Positions 12,617 to 24,300 of a DNA stretch of 64,000 bases are shown here, piece by piece. Within the stretch, counting starts at the first letter, position 1, and the number at the start of each line of letters is the position of its first letter. The stretch is from Zonotrichia leucophrys gambelii. Lineage: Eukaryota; Chordata; Aves; Passeriformes; Passerellidae. The stretch spans positions 7,882,001 through 7,946,000 of the forward strand of contig NC_088179.1 in the NCBI RefSeq assembly GCF_028769735.1, given 5' to 3'. The position numbers and the translations under genes are program-made. Below the pieces are notes generated by a model, which did not search any database, had not been told where the DNA came from, and worked only from the letters and a program-made list of their open reading frames with translations.

Positions 12617-12815
12617 TGTAGTGGTTTTGCATGGCCTGGTTTTGGGTAGAAGAGGGGCCACAGAAAAGCTCCTGGAAGCTTCCACCAGAGCCAATCTCTG
12701 ATGGCTCTGAAGATGGACATGCTGCTGGCCAAAACTAGGCCAACGACAGAGGTTGGTAATGCCTCTGTGATGGCATGTGTAAGAAAAAAATCAAAACAAA
12801 GAGAGAGCACTGTGC
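12617..12815 (+). mobile_element. Passerine-type endogenous retrovirus LTR fragment (5' part)
   Basis: The sequence starts with TGTAGTGGTTTTGCATGG and continues through 'CCTGGTTTTGGGTAG', a GGAAGCTTCCACCAG block (near 12674), 'AGAGCCAATCTC', and 'GCTGCTGGCCAAAACTAGGCC' (positions 12721-12741) to 'GCCTCTGTGATGGCATGT'. I recognise this order of blocks from an LTR family common in songbird genomes, probably ERVL-like. The TG at 12617 fits a retroviral LTR 5' end. The similarity fades beyond about 12815, so the 3' part is missing or too divergent, and no second LTR or internal coding region follows. No target-site duplication could be assigned because the right edge is unclear. It is a non-coding relic. 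Confidence 0.68.
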
Positions 12816-13419
12816 TCCCCTTGGCCCTGTGACCAAATCCAGCAGCAGAGATCCTCACCCAGAGCAATGCCACATGCAGCACCCCTGAACATCCCTGCTG
12901 AGCTCTCCCAGCACTTAGCTGATTGCTGAAGGAAAAGTGACTGGGCTGGTACACACAGAGAAAATCTTCTTGCATCTCAGGGAAGAGACCAACACCCAGA
13001 CAGACATTTTCCTTGCATCTCAACAGAAATCCTAAAATTGTACACACCAGTCTCCAGGTTTAAGGGAGAGATCCTGAGGTTTTCATCAGTAATAAATATC
13101 CATACAGCAAGAAAGGAGGGAGGAATATTGCTACGTGCAAACAGAATATTTCATACTGAATTGAAGGTTGGTCATAGCAAGATCATTTGTCAAACTGCCT
13201 GAAAAGGAGAGCATGAACAAACAAAAGTGTGTGATTCAGAGCAAATCAAATTTCTCCAATATACTGGGATCCCACAGGGTGGTGAGCACTAAAATCACTG
13301 CACTTCCTTGCACAGATGCAAGGGAAAGGTATGTCAGGAAGTACTTGCACTATAACAACAAAAATAACTTTTAGCCTTATTTTGGAGAATCCCCAAGTTC
13401 TGCCCCTGGATTGGGAAAC

Positions 13420-13548
13420 AGTAGCCCCAGTACATATTGGTTTATGAGAGGAAAGAGAGGAGAGAATACCATATCAAATTGATACTTCAGGGAGATTTGA
13501 AGGAGAATGAACACATATTTGGAAATGGGCCAGGACACTGGGGCTACT
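13420..13548. repeat. Inverted repeat, 12-bp arms around about 105 bp
   Basis: AGTAGCCCCAGT (13420-13431) and ACTGGGGCTACT (13537-13548) are exact reverse complements. The GC-rich arms stand out in AT-rich surroundings. An AATAAA hexamer lies about 165 bp further on (13711). The arrangement might be part of an unrecognised mobile element or chance. Confidence 0.6.
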
Positions 13549-16157
13549 ATGCTCTGCCCTACAAAAAGAGCCATTGGATTGTTAATAACCATAAGCAGTC
13601 AGGCCCTTCATTTTGTCTCATCAGCAAGACTACACTACACATTCATTTAACTCGCACTTGCTTTTAAGTTCTCTCAGCTTCTCTTGCTGGTGGGTTTAAT
13701 TCTGTCTTAACAATAAAGAGCATTCCTTTACTTTTTGTTCACTGGAAATCTGTGGCTGATTCATCCAGCACCACACTGATGAAATTGTTAATGAAGAAAT
13801 CCTTCACTGACAGAAAAAAAACCCAGATCAAGCATTTTAATGCATTCTCAGATTTTCTTAAGCTAAAAGCCTTATTTTCTTCAGTGTCTTGGTAAGCTGT
13901 GACGAACTCTTTCAGTCTAAAGTGTTTCTCAATCTTCTGTCTCCATTTTTAAACTGCTAATAGACATGATATTAAACTAACAGTAAAACCAGCATTTAAT
14001 TAAGTGCTTCAGGACAGAAAGTTCTTCTAATCTAGCAAGATAAAAACAAGGTGTAAGTATTTTTAACAGAAAACGAAGTCAGGAAGCAGCCTGGAAAAAG
14101 CAGCCCAGTGGTGTGTGCCTTAGGATTCAAATTTGTTTATTTTTTCTGTAGTCCCTATTTCATCAGCAGAGTTGTATTGAAAATACAAATCTTCAGAAGT
14201 GCCTGAAGATTAATTTTGTGGTACTCAGAAGCCTTCCTGTTTCAGCCTTTCTTTAGAAACACATCCATTACATCGTCCAACCCTTACCCAGTAACATTTT
14301 CCAAGAGGACATCAACAAGCTCCCTTGCCATGCGTGTTTCCACTGTTCTGGGAAGGAAACCTGCATTTTCAAGTATTCAGCTTGAACAACCACCTTCAGG
14401 GAGCCTTCTACAAATGTTCTGCAAAGCACTAGTTTTCAAGACACCTCCAGCTAGATATACTAACATTTTGTGGTGCTTTTTGCAAAGATTCCTGCAGTGT
14501 AGCTGACAGACAGAAACACACGAAGTCACTCAGATTGATCAGGGCACCAGCAAATCACAAGTTTGTTTCAGAAGTCTTGGTGTCAACCAAGTAAAACCTA
14601 GGCTCCTAGATCACTTAACATTAAACACACAAACAGAAAACAGCTTTGTGAAGACTCCCTTCGAAATAAGGCTCCTGCTCTTTACAGTTCTGCAATTTCC
14701 TTGAGTTGTGCATGTCTGTTCATCTCACTTGAAAATACAGAGAGTTTCCAGGTCATGCTATACCTTCCAAAGTTTAGGTCTATCACCTTTGTTAGCTCTG
14801 GAAGAGGAATAAAGCATGCAGGGACCAGCAGGACTAGAAGGCTAAGCAGTACCTTTAAAATCTATATCTATGAAGGTAATATCAGGTTTCCCAACATTAT
14901 AAAAAAAGTATCTGTCAATCATAAATTTATTTGAATGCAGTTGAGAAATATTAGCAGTTTCACATCCCTGCTGCCCCAATCCCTATCAAATCAGTAGGAC
15001 TGTCAAAAGGTTAGAGAGATAGGGTGATACTGGATTTAGAGCCGAAGAACCCAGTTACACTCTTCTGTGTAAGACGAACTCACACAGCCACCACTTGCTC
15101 TGCCATTATAGGGGTACTGTATATGAATCTCCAAAAAACCCACACTCCTGCAAGGCAAGGTGTATGAACAGCAGCGGGACCAACCAAGGACAATGTTTCT
15201 TTTCTAACATAGAAAATATAACATAGCAAATTACACAAGTTTAGCAAAGAACACAACCAAAAGGAGACTCCAAAGGCAAGTCAAAGCTGGGCAAACATCC
15301 TGTCAGTGCAGCACCACTGGAAGTACAAAGCCTTGAGGGGAAAAGCATTATAAGAACATTCTTATGCAGTTCTTTACACATCATTACCTTCCTCTTGGTA
15401 TAAGTTGTACTCTGCTGAGCACATCCAGATTTTGCATGATTCTGTAAGTTAAACAACCCTGTGTGAATGCAGGGCAGGATACAAACCACCTGGATTGGTG
15501 CATATTGCAAGTACACACATAGCTGCCACAGCCGAGCAGTAGATCACTAAAACTGAGCATGCTGCAAGAGCACTTCAGTTTTATTTGTACTAATTAAAGG
15601 GAGAAGATGATGTTTTCTGTTTCTGTAGACACAGACTCCTAGTACATCCCAAGCAGAGGAAAAGTAGCAGGTATCCAAAACAGCTTTAAAACTGATATGT
15701 ACTGTAAGAAAAACCTTTCTGATTGCATCTAAGTGGGCAAGCATTGCAAATTATCTGGAGCAACAACTTCACTCCTGTTATCACCATTCTGAGCTATTTA
15801 TACTTACACTGATTGTTATCCTGTGCTCCTTGCCAGGAAGCATTTTGAGAGCCTGTTAGCCACCATTCCTCCTCTCTTCAAGAGCTAGGTCAGATTCTGA
15901 ATATAAATAAACAGCCCCTTTGTGCCTGAACTTGAAAGAGAAATCCGTCATCTGTATATGATCTGTGTTAAGGAAAAATGTAATTTTTCCCTTTGACAAT
16001 GTGTGTATGGTTCTTAAGCTATCTTGATTGCCAAGAGAAATTTGTTTTCTACGGAGGTTTCCACAGCTTAAAATGTCACTGGTTTTACCCCTCCCCTTCC
16101 TTTTTTTATTTCTTTTTCAACTGATGTTCAAATTAAGTTGATTGTCTTCTAAGTAGG

Positions 16158-16182
16158 AAAAAAAAAAAAAACAACAAAAACA
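16158..16182. repeat. Poly(A) tract A14 with AAC tail
   Basis: An uninterrupted A14 run is followed by CAACAAAAAC. It could be an old retroposon tail, but no retroposed sequence is recognisable upstream. Confidence 0.8.
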
Positions 16183-18199
16183 GATTCCTGAAAATTAAAA
16201 GTCTGGCACAATCCTATGCTAAGAGGCCATTTTATCTTGTCTTCTCTAGAAGGATAGTTTGCAGATTCTGGCAAAGATCCCATTTCCAGTAATAAAAATC
16301 CCCAAGGACTTGTGGTACCTCAGACCTCCTCTTCCTGGATCCCGACCATATTGCTGTGATTAAACTGTCTAGTACAGAAAGGACTTTTGTTATTTGTATT
16401 TATTATTGCAAGAGGAAAAGAACACAGAAAATATTTGTATATTAAGAGCTGTATAAAATTGTCACCGGTGCACCTGAAGTGAGGTTTAGTATAAGTTCAA
16501 ATGCATTTATCCTCCCTCAATTCTGCGTTGTTACTCTGTGCTGAGAAGGGTTTGGTACAGTACAGGCAGTACAGGCTTTGCTTGCCCAGCAATAAGGCAG
16601 ATTACACAGAGCAGAAATTAGTCAGGTACTGAAACCATCCCTAGGTAGGAGCATCTGCATACTATCACCTCTGTACAAATCGCCTGAAACAGCAGAAGTG
16701 TAAAGCCTGTAACCATATCTTGCTTAATCTGTGCCTAACAGTGAATAATTTCTCATGCACACCCTGCCCCTGCAGTTGCCATACAGCGCTGTGTGCACTG
16801 CTCCCTGCCCCTGGAAGGTTCCCAGTGACACCAAACCTTGGCATTCCAGCCATGAAGATGCTGACTACCCACTCCATAAAAACCACTACCCTAGACTGCT
16901 TCATCTTGCAGTGGTAGGGAATAAAGAGCGTGTGAAGAATTGCCTGCTTGGAACTATTCCTGAGCACTTTTGCAGATGGGGAGAGCTGGCTATCCAAGTC
17001 CTTAGGACACTGCCCTTTCTTTTAACCACAGCTCTACTCACTAACAATATAATCTTCCTTTTAGCATGGGGTATGCTAATATTGTCAGCAAGGTTTGCCA
17101 CTTTGTCAGCATGCTGGTGACACTACAATTGAAGTGTATATCAACTCAATAATTCATAAATCAATGTGTATATTCTTCTTAAGCTCTAATGTCATATCAT
17201 CAATGGACTCTTTATTTTGCAGTTATTGATACGAAATTCCAGTAGGATTACAAAATCACATTTTTCACTTTATTGCATTTTGAATATTGAAAGGCTTACC
17301 CCTTTATTAAATTACACTATATTACAAGAGCCTGAGAATCTTCTGATGCATGACCAAGTACATAGTTCCATCTGTTTTGTTTTTCTCATTCATGACAGAG
17401 ATGATTTTGTTTTAACCTGTACATGTATTTCACTTGAATTCCACTTTATGTCTGTCAGATTACATCATTTGTGATGTGTGGATACTCTGCTGCAGAGCTT
17501 TGCAAAACCATTTAAGTTTAAAGTAAAAGCAGCTTTCTGCATGGCTCAGGTGTTCGGAAATGAGATATGGCTGCTCAAGTTACCAGTTTAAACTGAGCAC
17601 ATGGCACAAAGCCATATCAAACCTGGCAAGACCAGGCTGCCTAAAAATCATTCCTGTTTGAGGGTTGCCTGGTAGCCTATATAAAATGAACAAATTTCCT
17701 ATCTGTGCCTTAGAAACACAGGTGTTTACACAGCCAAAGCTGCTAGCACAATTGGGGGATTGTCAGCAGCCTTAGCCCAAATTCCAGGTGTCTGACTTTG
17801 AACTCCAACACTGCACAGTAGACCAGGAGAAACTCTGCTCAGTGTCTCAGAGTTACAAGTGTGAGTTTATTGTTTGTATTAGGGAACTTAAAAGGCTGTG
17901 TAAATGAGAGCAAAGCCCCGTGGCACTGGGTGCTGTACAAGACTCAGAGGTGCCTAAAGCAGAGAGAATTAAAAACTAACTGAAACTTAATTCAGAAATC
18001 TAACAATCTTCACATCACTTTCAAGAGACACCCATGGAAGAAGAGTCAGACTGCAGTAGGCTGAACATCCCCTGGAAGTACCCACATCTCTCAATGAAGC
18101 ACCCAGGGACTGAGCATAGACATGGGCCACAACAAATGGACAAACCTTGAGCTCACCTGTTTTACAAACAAATCTTCTAACCTCAAGTTTTCCACATTT

Positions 18200-18247
18200 A
18201 AAAAAACCCCATAATAATAAAAAAGAAAAAAAAAAGAAAAAAGAAAC
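18200..18247. repeat. A-rich low-complexity tract
   Basis: A runs broken by CCCC, (AAT)n and single G residues. On the minus strand it gives a polypyrimidine tract. No coding content. Confidence 0.85.
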
Positions 18248-18258
18248 CAGGCGTTTTT

Positions 18259-18302
18259 ACAAATTTTACATTTACATTTTACAAACGTAGTGTAAAATTT
18301 GT
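18259..18302. repeat. Inverted repeat, 12-bp arms, 20-bp loop
   Basis: ACAAATTTTACA (18259-18270) pairs exactly with TGTAAAATTTGT (18291-18302). The loop and the bases after the right arm contain further TTTTACA words (18276-18323). It directly follows the A-rich tract. It could be a hairpin or part of an AT-rich terminal-inverted-repeat element, but no target duplication was found. Confidence 0.7.
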
Positions 18303-18310
18303 TACAAAAC

Positions 18311-21300
18311 ATTTTACAAATATTTCTTCCTGTCAAGTGAGATGAATTCAAAATTTCAATGCTACGCAGTGTAATTGACCCAGACTATTGTACAACTTCT
18401 GGTGACCTCATTGGTGTGACATACTTTGATTCCAAAACTGCCACACAGCAGGAGAATCAAACTGCAAAAAATCCAGGAAAATTTACTAAAATAATCACGT
18501 GAATATATTTTTATAAGTTTTCAAGTTCACTTATTTCCTTGTGAACATTCCCCTATATTAAAAACTGGTCAATAGGTGTTGTAAATAAAATATAATTATT
18601 CCCATGTTGATCAGGATCTTCCACACAACCAGCACCTCCAGAAGCATGCTAGATGGGGAACTAAAAAACCACTGGTGTGTGAACACATCAGGGAGAAGAT
18701 GTTTCATTAGTCACTCACCCTACCTCACCACAGAACAGCAGGTAATCCAAAGGCCTTTGTTAATGACTTATTATTTACAGCACACAAGCTCAACATACAG
18801 GCAAAGAATTATTAGGCTTTGGTGTTTTTTTTCAGGAAAAAGCCAAACAGACCAAAGACAAAACCAAAACCCTTCTGGGTTTCTATTTTAAGGCTTAAAA
18901 GGGCATCATGGTATCAAAGAGTCAGGGCAGTTTCTTGTCTGCACAAAGGGTGAATGGGTAGGAAAGCAGACCAGAATAAATCATCTCCATATACAAAAAA
19001 CTACCTTCAGTAATCTGCAGGATCTAAGCCGCAGCAGTGAAATTCTCATTTCTTCTCTTTTCCTGCCCAGGTGAAAGTTTTTACTTGCATGACACTTTGA
19101 GGAATTCCCTTTCAACAGTAGGTACCTTCCATTTGTGATGCCGCAGCTACCCACGTGTATGCATCTGAGTGCACATGTAAAGCTATATTTTTTTTTTCAG
19201 TAATGCTGAAGGTAGAAATTGCTATAATCATTCTTCTTTCCTTCTAGAGCACTCTTAGCATGCAACATACCTTTACACCTCTTCAGAGAGGGCAGTTTTG
19301 CAGTTGAAGGGCAGTAAGAACATCCCACAGCAGCAGAGGGAATTTGTGCATAGCAGAGAATGGATTCATGTGCACCTCTAGTTCAGAGAATAAACTATAA
19401 AACCATAAGCGTGTGAGTTCCAAAGTTTACAGAGCAGGATCTTTTCTCCCACTTTAAGCTACATTGAGATTAAAGCAATTTAGCTTGAGATAGGATTTCT
19501 CAGTAGGACAGGAACAAAAATTAAATATACCAATGCTCCCCATTCCTTCTCTGCTTCTTTCAGCATTTTTGCACTCCTCACTGGAGGAGAAGCTGCTATC
19601 TCTATAGCACAGCAACTCTTCACATTATCAGTACATCTGGGCACATCCATGTAAGAATCAAGTATTAAAATTAATTACTTAAGAAATTACAGACTGTGTC
19701 TAGCAATATCCAAGGGTCTTCTCTAGCTTTGTAACACATATTCCCTCCCCACAGAAGAATAACATTACTTAGAGCCCTGCACAAAGATGAACATTGCATC
19801 AAAATCAGTGTGGGCCGGGGTTTTTTACCAGTATAACAAATAGTAGATCTTGTTCCATTAGCCCTGATATTGAAGGTCATTTTCCCAAGTATTTGCTCAG
19901 GGATTGTGCTTCCCAGGCATCATTGCAATTTGCTTTGCTGAAGTCATCAGAAGTTGTTGAAACTTGAGTACAGGGTGAAGAAAACAGCAAAAGCCAATTT
20001 GCTTTAAGAACAATTCTCTAACAGAAATGTAATTTTTGGTTTGGGGTTTTATGCAACTTTGTTTACTATTTTTCAGCTCTCATATGCATGAGCAACATCA
20101 ATTCAGCATCAGGGTTATTACCCAGGAGATACAGGTGAGTTGTTTTCCTAAAGCAACCATTCCCCAACCCCTCACTCCTTCCTGTAACTCTATAAATAAT
20201 TAAGAGAATATGCTTGTTTCACAGGAACAGCTCACTCTTATCAAGTGCCAGCTAGAAAGGTCTTCACATCTTACTGCACACCAGAGCACGTGCTACAGAC
20301 CAGATTGCTTTGATTTTCTGTGTGTGGAAATGTTTGTCTCAAATATACAAACACAAAGTGGCATACACTAAAACTGTAAGTATTGGCTACCTCCACTTGT
20401 AAATTCATTTTACAGCTGTAAATTAAAGGCCTTTAAAGGCTTTTTACACAGATGCCAATAAATTCCATTCCTAAAATCATTTTTCCTCTCTTTCCTTTGC
20501 AGAACTTTCCCATGTGCTTTCACATGATCCACCTGTTCTCATTATGTGCACCTTTGTCCTGTGATAAAGCATTCCTTCATCACAGAATAATTAAATGTCA
20601 CATTTCTCTCATTCCTCTTGACTAATCAGCAAATCCCTTCTAGCAACAAGCCAAGTTGCAGCAAATGGATCACACGCTGTAAGGCACACTTCAATATTCT
20701 GAACAATATCTGGCCACAACAAATTAAGAAATTTCCTTTCAGAATGAATTTGCATATGCAAAAGTATGAAACACCATATCTGTAACAAAAAGGTATAAGC
20801 ATTTCCTAACTGTGCAATGAGTATGATCCATGAGGTGCAATAAAAACAGTTATAAACACATATTTGAAGCACTGAATGTTCAGAAGGCTGTTCACTCTTA
20901 GGAACAGTTAGATAAACTGGTTTGTGACTGAAGCACAGCATTAAAAACAATAAATGATGATAAGATCCATCAACTGAGGATGTTGGCTCCTGCTCTGTTG
21001 CATAGGGCCCATATAGCAGGATGGATTCTAGCCTAAGTGCATAAAAATGATTGGCAGAATGAACACTTTGTTTGCTAAAACAATAACTCCTCATTCTCCA
21101 TTGTAACATTTCTCTTGAGCACAACTCAAGGAAGCAATAAGCTCCCATCTCCCTTTTAGAAAAGCATTATTCAGGATTCAGAATTGTCTGTTTTTATGGT
21201 CCTGTGAGTTTAACCGGGAAAATGACAGCTGCACTCTGGTCTGTGGGGCAAGGAGGGCAGCATCACAGCACAGCTGTCCCCAGGACTTCTGTGCTGGGAA

Positions 21301-24300
21301 TACTCCTGCACACCCCTGTCCTTCAAGGAGTATTTTAACACAGAGGTGAGCTGTTGGTGGTGGTTGTAAGAAAACTGAGCAGGGGTTTGGCCAGCTGGAC
21401 ACATATGGAGCTGACACAAGAAGATCCACCCCAAAGAATAGGCCTGCAGATAAAGAGGGGCCCCCATGGATCAGTTGGGGTTGTATTTCCTACACTGGAT
21501 CACCTTCCCTTTAACAGTGAAGAGTACACAGAGATCAGCCAAGTCCTACCTAAAGGAGGAACTACCAAGGTTTGGCTTTGTGGATATATTGTTCTTCTCC
21601 CATGTTTACCTGAGCTGTGTAACGCACCATGTCTGCTTTTGGTGCTGTGCTGAACACGTGCAACATCAGAGTGCCAAATAAAAAAAATAAAACAAAAACA
21701 AACCTCAAAGCTATAGAGAGGAAATTAATCTTTGTGCAGCCTGTCCAGTCTATAGGGTCAGTGTATAGATTTCTGCCAGTGCATCCCTGCTGGGGAGAGC
21801 ACATCTCTGCAGCAGTTGAGCTGCCTTGGCCCCACAGCCACCCCCAGAGCAGGAGCTGGGCAGGTCTGTGCTGCTGCTGAGCCACCAGGGCTGTCTGATG
21901 CCATCACTGCTTGCTGAGGGCACATGCCACCTCTGCACAAAGGAAAAGCAGAACCTCTGCAGACACAACCCCATTAATAGCAGGAGATAAAAGGACATGT
22001 TTTAAATACAGATCTAGATTTTTGAAATAGGTAGAAGTGATGCATTCACACTTGAGCAAGCACGTAAAAGACATCAGCAGTACACAGACATTTTCCAAGT
22101 GCTCTGCACAGAGTTTGCCAGGAGAAGATAAATGTATTTGCATAAGCAGTTTTAATTTATAGTGTTTTAATTGTTGGATGCAGTATTTCAGAGGCACAAA
22201 CTGTTTCAGTTTCAGAAGTTCTGAGCAGAAAACACCCCCAACACCCTGCATGACCCCTGTGATCAGTGGGGTTACACTGGCACAGGAGAGATCAGAAATG
22301 CAGACAGAACATATTTTCTAAGTCTCATTAAGCATGAACAAATTCTGAAGGCAAGCAAGAACAGCCTTTTCCAAAAATGCAACAGAAAAGGAAAGCAATG
22401 GGTGCAGTTTCAATCCCACATTTATAAATGCAAACATCCTCATGTTATCTTTATTGCCAACTAAACGATGAGCGTTACACAGTGAGACCTATATTTGCTG
22501 GAACAGGAAATCAGTAAAACTGTTTTCTGCCAGACATTACATCTGCTAGTGCCTCAGGACACTCAGACTGACTGATGCTGGTAAGGCTGATGTGTGACAA
22601 TCACAGGCAAATTACTTTTCTTTTTTTTCTGGCTGGTTTATTTTGTTTTAATTGTGTTAAGTGCATAAATAAATAGTTTAAATGTTTTCTATCCAAGCAA
22701 ATAGAGAAGTTCTCCTAAAAAATGAAAAAGACTGTCAGCAATGGATTTCTCTAACTGGTGGGTGTATCTCCATGGAAGCTTGCATTTTAATTGCCATTGA
22801 ATGATAGAGTTATGTCACAGCTCTATATACTCACATATGTTTACTCTACCTTCAAAAAGTACTGAGAAATCTGAGCAACCTCCTTTAACTAAATAAATTT
22901 GAAATCTTAAGAATAAATATATTTTGGGGGGGAATTATTTCTAAGCCTTAAATGTTAACCATTTTCATTGCTTTAATTAATTGTCGTTTGGGAGAGAGTG
23001 GTCAGTCAACTCTTGCTTTACCTCGAGTCCAGGTCAAGGACTCAACAGCTGGGATGCTGCATTATTGCCTCTCACTAAAAGGTGATTCTCTAATCACATT
23101 TTCTGGCATAAATGCTTGGATTAGGAAGAATCTGAGCGATACCAGTCCTCCAGCAAGCCTGAGCAAGAAATCAGGCAGCTGTTAAGCTTGAAGGGGATCT
23201 GGGAGCTGAAGTTAAGTGTGTGACATCGCCTGCACTGTGGGAGGCAGAGGCTGCAGATAACTTCAGTCCACAACCACTCTCAATCCACCACCTTGTCTTC
23301 TGGATCAATAAAATAGTAGCCCCCACAAAAAGAAGTGCAAAAAATCCAGGCAGATTTAGACAGAGATTTGCCATTAGGTGGAAACTTGATGTAGTTCCAT
23401 TTATCTTTTATCCATGTTGTGAAATCAGCAAGAAACCAGCAAGTTTATCCAAGTATTTCAAATATTTTCACTTTACAAGCAACCTGTGTATTTCATAAAT
23501 ACTAACATCATAATCTCTTCTTAATCTGGCAAGGTCTGGATGTTTTAATCTTTTGGTGTGCTGAAAGGCAATATTATTGCAGAGTTATTTGCCCATTCCC
23601 TGGTGATGGAGTCTGCAGCATTCAGAATTTAACTATGGAAGTGGAATTCTTGCCTTTCAGGGTTTATCTACAGATTTTGCCAGATGAGTGTGTAACCTGT
23701 GAACTATAATTAGGGATTTCCAGCTGTTACCAGAAAGCCTGGAATGCACAGCTTGCAAGCTTTGAACGTATTTAAAAACCACTACTCATAATCCTAAAAT
23801 ATTATTAAACTGGCAGGTATGGAATAGCAAATATTTTAATATATATTAACCCTTCAGTCACTAAAATTATAGCACATGTATATAATAGAATATACATGCA
23901 GTCTTTGAGTCTCTGTGATGCATTTGAACACAGTTTAATTCAAGTGCTGCCAGCTTAGTAATGCATTTCCATTTTGGCCACTGGGCAAAACCAGAAATCT
24001 CTGATTTTTGTTTAGAATGACTGGAAGTGATTTTGTGGAACCTGGGAGAGATAGCCTTGTTCCTTTATTTAGGTATTAGTTAGAAAAGCCCGTGCTTAGA
24101 AGAGGAAACAATCACCTTCACACGTTCCTCCATTATCTGTTTTCTAGAAAACTAATTCACATTATTTCTTAGTCTACCCATTACAAGAGTTAATCCTCAA
24201 CAGCTTTAGTTTTAAATACAAAGTAGAGAGTTTAACATTACCCTAGAACAGTATTTTAAAGGACACCCTAACATTGCATTTCTTTTAAGAAAAATTTCCT

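Larger units (their letters stand above)
12816..18199. other. Non-coding AT-rich DNA, no gene recognised
   Basis: No exon, RNA gene or clear transposon is recognisable. The minus-strand open frame covering 12610-13047 (145 codons) is largely the antisense of the LTR fragment and is not a gene. A consensus AATAAA followed by a T-rich stretch lies near 13711, in a segment with a 12-bp inverted repeat (13420-13548), and could be a decayed mobile element. A14 occurs at 16158-16171. Confidence 0.72.

Noticed and set aside
12610..13047. 145-codon minus-strand open frame
   Set aside because: Half of it is the antisense of the LTR fragment at 12617-12815, so it is not a gene.
16158..16182. Poly(A) tract considered as the tail of a processed pseudogene
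   Set aside because: The preceding kilobase shows no coding-like frame or 3'UTR-like signal, and no target duplication was found.
20609..21148. 179-codon minus-strand open frame
   Set aside because: No similarity that I recognise. Cys/Tyr/His/Leu-rich residues are scattered without motif, and no splice or promoter context is visible.
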